A DNA stretch of 64,000 bases from Streptomyces bungoensis (GCF_001514215.1 NZ_KQ948874.1:51452-115451), one strand, 5' to 3'; numbered from the stretch's first letter, positions 8,549 to 17,656 are shown. Made by a program: numbers and translations. The notes: a model not told the origin generated them from the letters alone.

Positions 8549-9426
8549 GGTCGCTCCAGGGCGCGGTCGGTGAGGGGTCCGGCGAAGCCGGTGTACCGGG
8601 TGAGGTCGGTCAGGCCGTCCAGGTCGACTCCCACCAACTCCGTTTGCTCTCGCAGCAGTTCCCGCAGCGGGCGGTCCTCGTCGCGGGCGCGGCGGGCCAG
8701 TTCGGTCAGCAGTTCCTTCGCGCGGGCGCGGCCGAGGAGGCGGGCCAGCTCGGCGGAGAGCCGTTCGGAGACGATCAGCCCCCGTGTCCGGCCGCGGTTC
8801 GCGGCCATCGCCCCGGGGTGCACGCGCAGCCCCTCGGCCAGTGCGGCGGCCCGCTCGGCCGCCCCGCCCACCAGCCGGAGCAGGTCGCGCAGCGGCTCCC
8901 ACTCGGCGTGCCAGGCGCCGGCCGGCCGCTCGTCCTCGGCGGCGAGGCAGCCGTACAGCGTGGCCGCGAGCTGCGGGGCGCGCCGGGCGGCGGCCGCGAG
9001 GAGGGCGGCCGCGACCGGGTTCGCCTTGTGCGGCATGGCCGACGAGCCCCCGCCGCTGCCCTCGCTCACCTCGCCGATCTCGGTGCGCGACAACGTCAGC
9101 ACGTCCACCGCGAGCTTCCCCAGCGTGCCCGTCGCGAACGCCAGGCAGCCCGCCAGGTCGGCGACGGGGGTGCGCAGCGTGTGCCAGGGCAACGACGGGG
9201 CGGCCAGCCCCACTTCACGGGCGTACACCGCCGTCAGCGCGCCCGCGTCCTCGGCGCCGTACACCCCGAAGGCCGCCAGGGTCCCGCCGGCGCCGCCGAG
9301 TTGGGCCGGCAGCGAGTCCCGGACCCGGGTGAGGCGGTCGCGGGCGTCCAGCACCAGCGCGCGCCAGCCGGCCGCCTTCAGCCCGAACGTCGTCGGTACG
9401 GCGTGCTGGGTGAGCGTCCGCCCGGG
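8545..9426 (-). pseudogene. pcaB: 3-carboxy-cis,cis-muconate cycloisomerase, 5'-truncated remnant
   Basis: Reading from 9426, the frame gives PcaB sequence (PGRTLTQHAVPTTFGLKAAG, later GGSSAMPHKANPVAAA, the fumarase/aspartase-superfamily signature). It continues to a normal C-terminus. About 293 residues remain, whereas PcaB enzymes are usually near 450, so roughly the first third is missing. Immediately upstream is a TAG in the same frame, at a junction with a pcaI fragment. A GTG at 9354 could initiate a 269-residue product, but that would lack the N-terminal domain. This fits a deletion between pcaI and pcaB. Confidence 0.85.
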
Positions 9427-9667
<241 letters not shown>

Positions 9668-10431
9668 GGACCACCGTCGCCGGGGCCACCCGCCCGCCGC
9701 CGGACGTCACCGTGGGCGTGCCGTCCATCGCGACGAGCCAGCCGTGCCGCCGCGCCGACCAGGTGAAGGCGAAACGCGCCGCCGGGTAGCGCACCGTGCG
9801 CGCGGACGCGGGACTTCCGCCGGACGGCGCCGGGCCGTAGCGGAAGCCGGTGGTCAGCGCGGGGCGGCCGGGGCGGAGGGCAGCAGCCGTGGTGGGCGCA
9901 GGTACAGGTGTTGTGCGGGGCGGGCCGGTCCCCGGCGCGGTAGTAGGCGCGGGCCGCCTCGTCGGGTGACTCCGCGTGCAGCGGCGCCCGGTCGATCAGC
10001 GGGAGCAGTTTGCGCTGGGCGCCCGAGAAGGCCAGCGTCGGTTCGTGGAACTGGCGCAGCAGTTCCAGGTCGGACTCCCTGGCGCTGCGCACCGGTCCCA
10101 CGGTCCGCGGCAGCTTCGTGGCGTACAGCGCCATCAGCCGGCTCAGGCCGCCCTCGACCTGCTCGGCGTAGACCACGTCCGCCGCGTCCAGGCCGGTCTG
10201 CGGGCGGGCGGCGGACACGTTGTCGATCTTCACGGCCAGTACGGAGCCGGCCGGCGCCGCCGAGGAGGCCGGGGGCGCCGCGGTCCGGGCCGGGGTCCGG
10301 CCGCCGCCACCGGGCGGGCCGTGCCGGGTGCAGCCCGCCGTCAGGGCCGCGGCCGTCGTGGCGGCCAGCAGCGCCGCCGTCAGCGCGGTGCGCCGCGCCC
10401 GCGCCCCGTGTCTCGTACCCACCGCGACCAC
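9668..10431 (-). pseudogene. DUF3048 (YerB-like) lipoprotein, frameshifted and 3'-truncated
   Basis: A GTG at 10431, with GGAG about eight bases upstream, starts a lipoprotein signal peptide (RRTALTAALLAATTAAALTAGC). A DUF3048 domain follows (VLAVKIDNVSAARPQTGLDA, VGPVRSARESDLELLRQFHE). After RPAPHN the frame is lost by what looks like an extra AC near 9908-9913. The expected LYLRPPRLLPSAPA continues in the next frame. A second shift near 9858-9864 is needed to recover TTGFRYGPAP and FAFTWSARRHGW. The sequence then stops at the pcaI junction. Two frameshifts plus truncation indicate a dead gene, unless the assembly has errors here. Confidence 0.75.
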
Positions 10432-10583
10432 CCCCGTTTTCTCCGATTGTGCGCTCGTATGCCCGTCGCGGGCCATGGGCGCGAGCCGAGATTGGCGTAC
10501 GGACCTTCGGGTACCCGGGCGCCACCGCAAACCGGACGCGCCAGGGCGAACCGGCGCGCACGCGACCAAGGGAGCGCGACCCC

Positions 10584-11774
10584 ATGAAGGCAGTGACCTG
10601 GCAGGGCAAGCGGGACGTGCGGGTGGAGGACGTGCCCGACCCGCGCATCGAGGAGCCCACCGACGCGATCATCCGCATCACGTCCAGCGGACTGTGCGGT
10701 TCGGACCTGCACCTGTACGAAGTGCTCACCCCGTTCATGACACCGGGCGACATCCTCGGCCACGAGCCGATGGGCATCGTCGAGGAGGTCGGCCCCGGCG
10801 TGCCCGACCTCGCGGTGGGCGACCGCGTGGTGGTGCCGTTCCAGATCGCCTGCGGCAACTGCTGGATGTGCCTGACCGGACTGCCCACCCAGTGCGAGAC
10901 CACGCAGGTCACCGGAGAGCACATGGGCGCCGCCCTGTTCGGCTACACCCGGCTGTACGGCGCCGTACCCGGGGCCCAGGCAGAGTACCTGCGGGTCCCG
11001 CAGGCGCAGTTCGGGCCGATGAAGGTGCCCCAGGGGCCGCCGGACGACCGCTTCGTCTACCTCTCCGACGTCCTGCCCACCGCCTGGCAGGCCTTCGAGT
11101 ACGCCTCCGTGCCGCCCGGCGGCACCCTCGCCGTCCTCGGCCTCGGCCCGATCGGCGACATGGCCTGCCGCATCGCCCTGGCCCGCGGCGCCGAGCGGGT
11201 GTTCGGCGTCGACCTGGTGCCCGAGCGGCTGGCCCGGGCGGCCGGACGCGGCGTGCAGACGTTCGACCTCAGGGCCTTCGACAACGAGAAGGAACTCATC
11301 ACCGCGATCCGCGACGAGACCGGCGGCCGGGGCCCCGACGCCGTGATCGACGCCGTCGGCACCGAGGCCCACGGCAGCGCCGCGGCCAAGCTCGCCCAGC
11401 AGGCCACCGCGCTCATGCCCCGCAAGCTCGGCGCCCCGCTCGCGGAGCGCTTCAGCGTCGACCGGCTCAGCGCCCTGCACACGGCCATCGAGCTGGTCCG
11501 GCGGGGCGGCACCATCTCGCTGAGCGGCGTGTACGGCGGCATGGCCGACCCGATGCCGATGCTCACCCTGTTCGACAAGCAGATCCAGCTGCGGATGGGA
11601 CAGGCCAACGTCCGCCGCTGGAGCGACGAGATCATGCCGTACCTCACCGAGGACGACCCGCTGGGCGTCGACGACTTCGCCACCCACCACGTGCCGCTCA
11701 GCGAGGCGCCGCACGCCTACGAGATGTTCCAGCGCAAGCAGGAAGGCGCCGTCAAGGTCCTGATGCGGCCGTGA
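10584..11774 (+). CDS. zinc-dependent alcohol/formaldehyde-type dehydrogenase
   Basis: This 396-residue medium-chain dehydrogenase has catalytic-zinc ligands in GLCGSDLHLYE (Cys38, His43) and GHEPMG. Its structural-zinc cysteines lie in CGNCWMCLTGLPTQC, and its NAD-binding glycine motif is VLGLGPIGD. The length and the extra insert near residue 270 resemble the glutathione-independent formaldehyde dehydrogenase-like group rather than classical 340-residue alcohol dehydrogenases. The ATG follows AAGGGAG. The gene stands alone, divergent from the broken DUF3048 gene and convergent with the ligase gene. The substrate is not predictable. Confidence 0.85.
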   Translation: MKAVTWQGKRDVRVEDVPDPRIEEPTDAIIRITSSGLCGSDLHLYEVLTPFMTPGDILGHEPMGIVEEVGPGVPDLAVGDRVVVPFQIACGNCWMCLTGLPTQCETTQVTGEHMGAALFGYTRLYGAVPGAQAEYLRVPQAQFGPMKVPQGPPDDRFVYLSDVLPTAWQAFEYASVPPGGTLAVLGLGPIGDMACRIALARGAERVFGVDLVPERLARAAGRGVQTFDLRAFDNEKELITAIRDETGGRGPDAVIDAVGTEAHGSAAAKLAQQATALMPRKLGAPLAERFSVDRLSALHTAIELVRRGGTISLSGVYGGMADPMPMLTLFDKQIQLRMGQANVRRWSDEIMPYLTEDDPLGVDDFATHHVPLSEAPHAYEMFQRKQEGAVKVLMRP

Positions 11775-11787
11775 GCGCGGCCGCCGG

Positions 11788-12855
11788 TCACGCACCGCCC
11801 AGGATCTCCGCGAGGTCGTAGCGCACCGGCTCCTCCAACTGGGCGTAGGTGCAGCTCTCCGCGGTGCGGTCCGGGCGCCAGCGGCGGAAGCGCGCCGTGT
11901 GCCGGAAGCGGGCGCCGTTCTCCATGTGGTCGTAGGCCACCTCGGCGACCCGCTCCGGCCGGAGCGGCACCCAGGACAGGTCCTTCTTGCCCGACCAGCG
12001 GCTCGGCGCCCCCGGCAGCCGGGCCGTCTCATGGGCCGCCACGTCCGACCAGGCCGCCCAGGGGTGGGCGCTCGCGTCGTCCATGCGCAGCGGCTCCAGC
12101 TCCTCCACCAGCTCCGCTCGCCTCTTCATGGCGAAGGCGGCCGACACTCCCACGTGCTGCAGGACACCCCGGTCGTCGTACAGGCCCAGCAGCAGCGAGC
12201 CCACCACCGGCCCGCTCTTGTGGAACCGGTAGCCGGCGACCACCACGTCCGCCGTGCGCTCGTGCTTGATCTTGAACATGACCCGCTCGTCCTGCCGGTA
12301 GCGCAGGTCGAGCGGCTTGGCGACGACCCCGTCCAGCCCGGCCCCCTCGTACTGCTCGAACCACTCCCGCGCCACCTCGACGTCGGTCGTCGCCGGCGCC
12401 ACGTGCACGGGCGCGCCCGCCCCGGCGAGCGCCCGCTCCAGCAGCGCCCGCCGGTCGGTCAGCGGCACGTCCAGCAGGGAGTGGTCGTCCAGTGCCAGCA
12501 GGTCGAAGGCGACGAACGAGGCCGGGGTCCGCTCGGCCAGCGTGCGCACCCGGGAGTCAGCCGGATGGATCCGCTCGGTCAGCGCGTCGAAGTCCAGCCG
12601 CCCCTCCCGCGCGATCACGATCTCCCCGTCCAGCACGCACCGATCCGGCACCCGCTCCTTCAGCGCCTCCACCAGCTCGGGAAAGTACCTGGTCAGCGGC
12701 TTGCCGGTGCGGCTGCCCAGCTCGACCTCGGCGCCGTCGCGGAACACGAGGGCCCGGAACCCGTCCCACTTCGCCTCGTAGTGCATGCCCGGCGGGATCC
12801 GCGCCACCGGCTTGGCGAGCATCGGCTTCACGGGCGGCATCACGGGCAGGTCCAT
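11788..12855 (-). CDS. ligC: ATP-dependent DNA ligase, LigC/LigD-ligase type
   Basis: This 355-residue stand-alone ATP-dependent ligase corresponds to the ligase domain of LigD/LigC proteins. Motif I is EAKWDGFRAL with the adenylated lysine at residue 29. Other nucleotidyltransferase motifs are VLDGEIV, DGVVAKP and MFKIKHE. A C-terminal OB-fold (VGSLLLGLYDDRGVLQHVGV) follows. It should seal nicks during NHEJ or base-excision type repair. The ATG is preceded by a CAGAAT -10-like element only six bases away, suggesting a leaderless message. It is divergent from the LigD-type polymerase gene 73 bases away. Confidence 0.9.
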   Translation of the reverse strand: MDLPVMPPVKPMLAKPVARIPPGMHYEAKWDGFRALVFRDGAEVELGSRTGKPLTRYFPELVEALKERVPDRCVLDGEIVIAREGRLDFDALTERIHPADSRVRTLAERTPASFVAFDLLALDDHSLLDVPLTDRRALLERALAGAGAPVHVAPATTDVEVAREWFEQYEGAGLDGVVAKPLDLRYRQDERVMFKIKHERTADVVVAGYRFHKSGPVVGSLLLGLYDDRGVLQHVGVSAAFAMKRRAELVEELEPLRMDDASAHPWAAWSDVAAHETARLPGAPSRWSGKKDLSWVPLRPERVAEVAYDHMENGARFRHTARFRRWRPDRTAESCTYAQLEEPVRYDLAEILGGA

Positions 12856-12928
12856 GAACCGATTCTGCGCGCGGTCGCCCGCCGCCGCCCGGTGTGCGCG
12901 CCGCGCCGGACGCGCCTACCGTGGCCGC
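12856..12928. promoter_or_regulatory. divergent leaderless promoters for ligase and polymerase genes
   Basis: In this 73-base gap, a TACCGT (12917-12922) lies six bases before the rightward ATG. A CAGAAT on the other strand (12863-12868) lies about seven bases before the leftward ATG. Neither gene has a ribosome site. Both are probably transcribed from the first base of the start codon. Confidence 0.5.
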
Positions 12929-13948
12929 ATGGGTGACGCGGTGGAACTGCAGGTGGGCGGCCGGACCGTACGGCTGTCCAGCCCCGGCAAGGTGTTCTTC
13001 CCCGAGCGCGGTTTCACCAAGCTCGACCTCGCCCGGTACTACGCCGCCGTCGGCCCCGGCATCCTGCGCGCCCTGCGCGACCGGCCCACCACCCTGGAGC
13101 GCTACCCGGACGGCGTAGGCGGCGAGTGGTTCTACCAGAAGCGCGCCCCCAAGGGCATGCCGGACTGGATCCCGACCGCCCACATCACCTTCCCCAGCGG
13201 CCGCAGCGCCGACGAGATGTGCCCCACCGAGGAGGCCGCCGTGGTGTGGGCCGCCCAGTACGGCACGCTCACCTTCCACCCCTGGCCGGTGCGCCGCACC
13301 CGGGTCGACCACCCCGACGAACTGCGCATCGACCTCGACCCGCAGCCCGGCACCGACTACGCCGACGCCGTTCGCGCCGCCCACGAACTGCGCTCCGTGC
13401 TGGAGGAGTTCGGCGGCCTGCGCGGCTGGCCCAAGACCTCCGGCGGCCGGGGCCTGCACGTCTTCGTGCCCATCGAACCGAGCTACACCTTCACCCAGGT
13501 GCGCCGTGCCGCGATCGCCGTCGGCCGGGAGATGGAACGCCGGATGCCGGACCGGGTCACCATCAAGTGGTGGAAGGAGGAGCGCGGCGAGCGCATCTTC
13601 CTGGACTACAACCAGACCGCCCGCGACCGCACCATCGCCTCCGCCTACTCCGTGCGCCCCCGCCCGCACGCCCCCGTCTCGGCGCCGCTGCGCTGGGAGG
13701 AGGCCGACGCCGCCCACCCCCGCGACTTCGACCTCGCCACCATGCCGGCCCGGTTCGCCGAACTCGGCGACGTGCACGCCGACATGGACGACCACGCCTT
13801 CTCCCTGGACGCCCTGCTGGAGCTGGCCCGCCGCGACGAGCACGACCACGGCCTGGGCGACCTGCCGTACCCGCCGGAGTACCCGAAGATGCCGGGGGAG
13901 CCGACCCGGGTCCAGCCGAGCCGGGCCCGGCGCGACCGGACGCCCTGA
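12929..13948 (+). CDS. NHEJ DNA polymerase/primase, LigD polymerase-domain type
   Basis: This 339-residue protein equals the archaeo-eukaryotic primase-like polymerase domain of LigD. It shows the LSSPGKVFFPERGFTKLDLA entry, the catalytic aspartates in LRIDLDPQPG, the nucleotide-binding SGGRGLHVF and the DYNQTARDRTIASAYSVRP motif. It should add nucleotides, including ribonucleotides, at broken ends and work with the adjacent ligase. No nuclease (PE) domain is fused and no Ku gene is present in the window. The ATG is chosen because the longer frame lacks a ribosome site and a -10 element sits just upstream. Confidence 0.88.
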   Translation: MGDAVELQVGGRTVRLSSPGKVFFPERGFTKLDLARYYAAVGPGILRALRDRPTTLERYPDGVGGEWFYQKRAPKGMPDWIPTAHITFPSGRSADEMCPTEEAAVVWAAQYGTLTFHPWPVRRTRVDHPDELRIDLDPQPGTDYADAVRAAHELRSVLEEFGGLRGWPKTSGGRGLHVFVPIEPSYTFTQVRRAAIAVGREMERRMPDRVTIKWWKEERGERIFLDYNQTARDRTIASAYSVRPRPHAPVSAPLRWEEADAAHPRDFDLATMPARFAELGDVHADMDDHAFSLDALLELARRDEHDHGLGDLPYPPEYPKMPGEPTRVQPSRARRDRTP

Positions 13949-14012
13949 CGGCCTCTCCGGTTCACCCCTCCGCGGCTATCCTGATCGCCACCCGCCGAGG
14001 AGGAGCCGCGAA

Positions 14013-15071
14013 GTGACCGAGGCAGCGTCGCGTCCCACGCTGGAGGCCGTGGCCGCGCTGGCCGGGGTGTCCCGGGCCACCGTGTCGCGGGTCGTCAACG
14101 GCTCGGAGGGGGTCAGGGAGCCGCTGGCCGCCCGCGTCCGGCAGGCGGTCGAGGAACTCGGGTACGTACCCAACCAGGCGGCGCGCTCCCTGGTGACCAG
14201 GCGGCACGACGCCGTCGCCGTGGTCATCGCCGAACCCGAGGCCCGCGTCTTCGCCGACCCCTTCTTCGCCCTGCAGCTGCGCGGCATCAGCAAGGAGCTG
14301 ACGGCCCACGACAACCAGCTCGTGCTGCTGCTGACCGAGGGCCGCGCCGACCACGCCCGCGTGGCCCGCTACCTCGCCGGCGGGCACGTCGACGGCGCGC
14401 TCGTCTTCTCCCTGCACCTCGACGACCCGCTGCCCGGCCTGATCCGGAACGCGGGCCTGCCCACCGTGTTCGGCGGCCGGCCCGACTTCCGCGACGGCGG
14501 CCCGGCCCCGGTGTACGTCGACAGCGACAACCGGGGCGGCGCCCGCGCGGCCGTGCGCCATCTGAAGGACCTCGGCCGGACCCGGATCGCGCACATCACC
14601 GGTGCGCTGGACCAGACGTCGGCGGTCGACCGCCTCGACGGCTACCGGGACGTGGTGGGCGGGGCCGACGCCCGCCTCGTCGTGGAGAGCGACTTCACCC
14701 CGGGCGGCGGCGAACGCGCGATGCGGGAACTCCTCGACCGCTGCCCGGACGTGGACGCGGTGTTCGCCGCCAACGACCTGACCGCGCTCGGCGCGCTGCG
14801 CGTGCTGCGCGAACGGGGCCGGCGCGTGCCCGACGACGTGGCCGTCATCGGCTTCGACGACGTGCTGCCCGTCGCCGAGCAGTGCGACCCGCCGCTGACC
14901 ACGGTCCGCCAGGACATCGAGGAGATGGGCCGCCTGATGGCCCGGCTCCTGCTGCGCGGCCACCCTGACACGGACCCGGCCGGCGACCCGGCGGACCCGG
15001 CGGATCCGGCTGCCCCGGTGCCGCCCGGCGTGGTCCTGCCGACCACCCTGATACGGCGGGCCTCCGCCTAG
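14013..15071 (+). CDS. LacI/GalR-family transcriptional regulator
   Basis: This 352-residue regulator has an N-terminal LacI helix-turn-helix at residues 8-55 (TLEAVAALAGVSRATVSRVV, then NGSEGVRE) and the hinge NQAARSLVTRR. A periplasmic-binding-protein-like effector domain follows (ADPFFALQLRGISKEL, VFAANDLTALGALRVL, DDVAVIGFDD). The C-terminal tail is rich in Asp-Pro-Ala repeats. The GTG start has a strong GAGGAGGAG ribosome site at 13997-14005. No sugar gene lies beside it, so its target is not apparent. It may act on its own promoter and on distant sugar-uptake genes. Confidence 0.9.
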   Translation: MTEAASRPTLEAVAALAGVSRATVSRVVNGSEGVREPLAARVRQAVEELGYVPNQAARSLVTRRHDAVAVVIAEPEARVFADPFFALQLRGISKELTAHDNQLVLLLTEGRADHARVARYLAGGHVDGALVFSLHLDDPLPGLIRNAGLPTVFGGRPDFRDGGPAPVYVDSDNRGGARAAVRHLKDLGRTRIAHITGALDQTSAVDRLDGYRDVVGGADARLVVESDFTPGGGERAMRELLDRCPDVDAVFAANDLTALGALRVLRERGRRVPDDVAVIGFDDVLPVAEQCDPPLTTVRQDIEEMGRLMARLLLRGHPDTDPAGDPADPADPAAPVPPGVVLPTTLIRRASA

Positions 15072-15074
15072 ACA

Positions 15075-15088
15075 CGCCCCCGCGGGCG
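15075..15088. terminator. short convergent hairpin
   Basis: A five-bp stem (CGCCC/GGGCG) with a four-base loop lies in the 35 bases between the convergent LacI and VOC genes. It is a weak terminator candidate. Confidence 0.3.
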
Positions 15089-15106
15089 GTACACGGAGCC
15101 CACCGC

Positions 15107-15910
15107 TCAGTCCTCCGCCCGCCCCTGCGACGGCTCGCTCCGGATCACCGCGAACCGGGCGCCGTACGGATCGGCCAGTCTGGCCATGCGGCCGACACCC
15201 GGCACGCTCGTCGCCGGCCCGCGCACCGTGCCGCCCAGCCGCCGCGCCTGCTCGACCACGGCGTCGGTGTCCTCCACCTCGAAGTACGGAAGCCAGTACG
15301 GGCCCGCCTGCGCCTCCACCGGATCGTCCGCCAGCGGGACCACGCCGCCGAACATCGCGTCCTCCCCGGCACCCTCGGGGTTGAGGCACGTGTACGTACC
15401 GCCGGGAAAGGGCACGCCCGAGGTCTCCAGGCCGAGGACCCGGTGGTAGAACGCGGCGGCCGCCGCGATGTCCGGCGTGTACAGCTCGGCCCAGCACAGC
15501 GCGCCGGGCTCGCTCGCCACGTCCACGCCCTTGGTCCGCCCCGGCTGCCAGACCCCGAACACCACGCCCGCCTGGTCGGCGAGGACCGCCATGTGCCCCT
15601 CGCCCATCACGTCCATGGGCCGCACCAGCACGCGGCCGTGCGCCTGCTCGGCCGCCTCGGCGGTGGCCTGCGCGTCGTCGCTGCGGAAGTACACCGTCCA
15701 GGCCGGCGGCCCCTGCTCCGGGCCGCTCCGCATGCCGCCGGCGACCGTTCTGCCGTCGCGCTGGAAGAAGCCGTAACCGCCGGCGTCCGGTCCCGCCGAG
15801 ACGAACTGCCAGCCGAAGAGACCACCGTAGAAGGAGAGCGCCCCGTCGAGATCGGGGGTGGCGACGTCGAGCCAGTTCGGAGCGCCGTTGACGAAACGGG
15901 TGGTGAGCAT
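15107..15910 (-). CDS. two-domain VOC (glyoxalase/bleomycin-resistance fold) protein
   Basis: This 267-residue protein contains two tandem VOC domains. The first has NWLDVATPDLDGALSFYGGL and GWQF; the second has CWAELYTPDIAAAAAFYHRV and LGLE. The family includes glyoxalases, dioxygenases and drug-binding resistance proteins. This arrangement resembles the unassigned actinobacterial hydroxylase-type VOC proteins. The ATG has a strong AAGGAGGG ribosome site. The far-upstream open frame crosses a GGACC repeat tract and is not coding. The metal site and substrate cannot be set from the sequence alone. Confidence 0.85.
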   Translation of the reverse strand: MLTTRFVNGAPNWLDVATPDLDGALSFYGGLFGWQFVSAGPDAGGYGFFQRDGRTVAGGMRSGPEQGPPAWTVYFRSDDAQATAEAAEQAHGRVLVRPMDVMGEGHMAVLADQAGVVFGVWQPGRTKGVDVASEPGALCWAELYTPDIAAAAAFYHRVLGLETSGVPFPGGTYTCLNPEGAGEDAMFGGVVPLADDPVEAQAGPYWLPYFEVEDTDAVVEQARRLGGTVRGPATSVPGVGRMARLADPYGARFAVIRSEPSQGRAED

Positions 15911-16061
15911 CTTCGCCCTCCTTGGCAGGCCCTCCGCGAAACGGGGGCCCGGGAGACGGGTCCTGTCCTGTGCACTGCCGAGTCTGGCACCGCCCACCGA
16001 CATTTCCCGGCGGACCCGCGCGCCGCCGTGCGCCGGACGTGTCCTGCGGAGCACCATCGGG

Positions 16062-16101
16062 GGACCGGACCGGACCGGACCGGACCGGACCGGACCGGAC
16101 C
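16062..16101. repeat. (GGACC)8 tandem pentanucleotide repeat
   Basis: Eight perfect copies of the five-base unit GGACC lie in the gap between the divergent VOC and WhiB-like genes, about 95 bases before the WhiB start. Such a tract is prone to slippage. No gene covers it. Apart from it, the 284-base gap (15911-16194) contains only the promoters that must exist for both genes. Confidence 0.9.
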
Positions 16102-16194
16102 GGCCGGGGCGGGTCAACGCGCGGCCCGCGTCCCCGGCGTGCCGTTGACCCGGCGTTGATCGAACGTTTTTCGCCGCGCGGCACGATCCTGGCC

Positions 16195-16440
16195 ATGCAC
16201 ATCGAAACGATCAGCCCGGCCGACACCGACTGGCAGGCGCAGGCCCTGTGCGCGCAGACCGGGGCCGACTTCTTCTTCCCCGAGCCCGGCAGCTCGGTGC
16301 GTGAGGCGAAGCGCATCTGCGGCCTGTGCGAGATGCGCTCCGCGTGCCTCGACTACGCGCTCGCGAACGACGAGCGCTTCGGCGTCTGGGGCGGACTGTC
16401 CGAAAAGGAACGCCTGGCCCTGCGGCGGACCTCCCGCTGA
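16195..16440 (+). CDS. WhiB-like iron-sulfur transcription factor
   Basis: This is an 81-residue Wbl protein with the four cluster-binding cysteines (Cys19, Cys42, Cys45, Cys51; ICGLCEMRSAC) and the GVWGG turn at residues 63-67. A basic tail follows (ERLALRRTSR). Wbl proteins bind a [4Fe-4S] cluster and the primary sigma factor to adjust transcription. Its position next to the desaturase gene, and general gene order, suggest the WblJ-type paralogue, but I cannot confirm this by alignment. No clear ribosome site precedes the ATG, so it may be leaderless. Confidence 0.9.
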   Translation: MHIETISPADTDWQAQALCAQTGADFFFPEPGSSVREAKRICGLCEMRSACLDYALANDERFGVWGGLSEKERLALRRTSR

Positions 16441-16444
16441 GGCC

Positions 16445-17419
16445 TCAGCCGGCCGCCCGCGCCGCCATCCGCGCCTTGCGCGCGGCGAGCCGCTCGTCGA
16501 ACCGGAGAGCCTCCGCGTCCAGGCCGCCGAGGAACAGGCCGAGCTCCTCCTGGGCCTGGCGCCCCTCCGGGCCGAGCCCGTCGATCTCCATGATCTTCAG
16601 GAAGCGCAGCACGGGCTGCAGGACGTCGTCGTGGTGGATGCGCAGGTTGTAGACCTCGCCGATCGCCATCTGCGCGGCGGCCCGCTCGAAGCCGGGGATG
16701 CCGTGCCCGGGCATGCGGAAGTTGACCACGACGTCCCGGACCGCCTGCATGGTCAGGTCGGGGGCGAGCTCGAAGGCGGACTTCAGCAGGTTGCGGTAGA
16801 AGACCATGTGCAGGTTCTCGTCGGTCGCGATCCGCGCCAGCATCCGGTCGCAGACCGGGTCGCCGGACTGGTGGCCGGTGTTGCGGTGCGAGATCCGGGT
16901 CGCCAGCTCCTGGAAGGCCACGTAGGCGATCGAGTGCAGCATCGAGTGCCGGTTGTCGGACTCGAAGCCCTCGCTCATGTGGGACATACGGAAACGTTCC
17001 AGCTCGTCCGGGTCCACGGCGCGCGAGGCCAGCAGGTAGTCGCGCATCACGATGCCGTGCCGGCCCTCCTCGGCGGTCCAGCGGTGCACCCAGGTGCCCC
17101 AGGCGCCGTCGCGGCCGAACAGCGAGGCGATCTCGTGGTGGTAGCTGGGCAGGTTGTCCTCGGTCAGCAGGTTGACGACGAGGGCGACGCGGCCGATGTC
17201 CGTCACCTTGGACTGGTCCTTGGCCCAGGCCTCGCCGTCCTCGAACAGGCCGGGGAAGTTCCGGCCGTCGCTCCAGGGCACGTACTCGTGCGGCATCCAG
17301 TCCTTGGCGACCTGCAGATGCCGGTTCAGTTCCTTCTCGACCACTTCCTCCAGCGCGTACAGCAGCCGGGCGTCGGTCCAGACGGACGGGCTGTCGAGAT
17401 GCGGGGAGGTGATCGTCAT
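16445..17419 (-). CDS. acyl-ACP (stearoyl-ACP type) desaturase
   Basis: This 324-residue soluble di-iron desaturase has the two ligand motifs EEGRHG (within WTAEEGRHGIVMRDYL) and DENLHM (within ARIATDENLHMVFY). These match the E-x2-H pairs of plant-type acyl-ACP desaturases and mycobacterial DesA proteins. It should insert a double bond in an acyl chain bound to carrier protein, using oxygen and ferredoxin. The ATG is separated from the promoter by about 100 bases. Three 15-bp operator-like repeats overlap the -10 region, so expression is probably repressed by an unlinked regulator. The gene is convergent with the WhiB-like gene, with only four bases between the stops. Confidence 0.9.
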   Translation of the reverse strand: MTITSPHLDSPSVWTDARLLYALEEVVEKELNRHLQVAKDWMPHEYVPWSDGRNFPGLFEDGEAWAKDQSKVTDIGRVALVVNLLTEDNLPSYHHEIASLFGRDGAWGTWVHRWTAEEGRHGIVMRDYLLASRAVDPDELERFRMSHMSEGFESDNRHSMLHSIAYVAFQELATRISHRNTGHQSGDPVCDRMLARIATDENLHMVFYRNLLKSAFELAPDLTMQAVRDVVVNFRMPGHGIPGFERAAAQMAIGEVYNLRIHHDDVLQPVLRFLKIMEIDGLGPEGRQAQEELGLFLGGLDAEALRFDERLAARKARMAARAAG

Positions 17420-17486
17420 AAGAACTCCAGGGGACGCCGTGCTGAGCGGGTGGAAGGGGACGGTCCGGCGAGCGGTGCCGGAAAAC

Positions 17487-17547
17487 CTACGTGATCGTAG
17501 GCTACGAATCCGTAGGTTACGTAGCCGTAGGTTAAGCCCGCTGTAAA
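17487..17547 (-). promoter_or_regulatory. desaturase promoter with three 15-bp operator repeats
   Basis: Three adjacent 15-bp units (17487-17501, 17502-17516, 17517-17531) share the pattern [C/T]TACG-N4-CGTAGG, each a short dyad. On the minus strand, TTTACA (17542-17547) and TACGTA (17518-17523), 18 bases apart, form a plausible promoter. The repeats cover its -10 and the start site. This is a classic layout for repression. Confidence 0.7.
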
Positions 17548-17656
17548 GAGTGCTGATCAGCCAATCCCCGTCGGCCGTTCACGGATCACCCGGACGGCGA
17601 CGGACGGTCCCGGGACCCGCAGGTCCCGGGGCTGCCGGGCCGAAGGGATCGACCGA

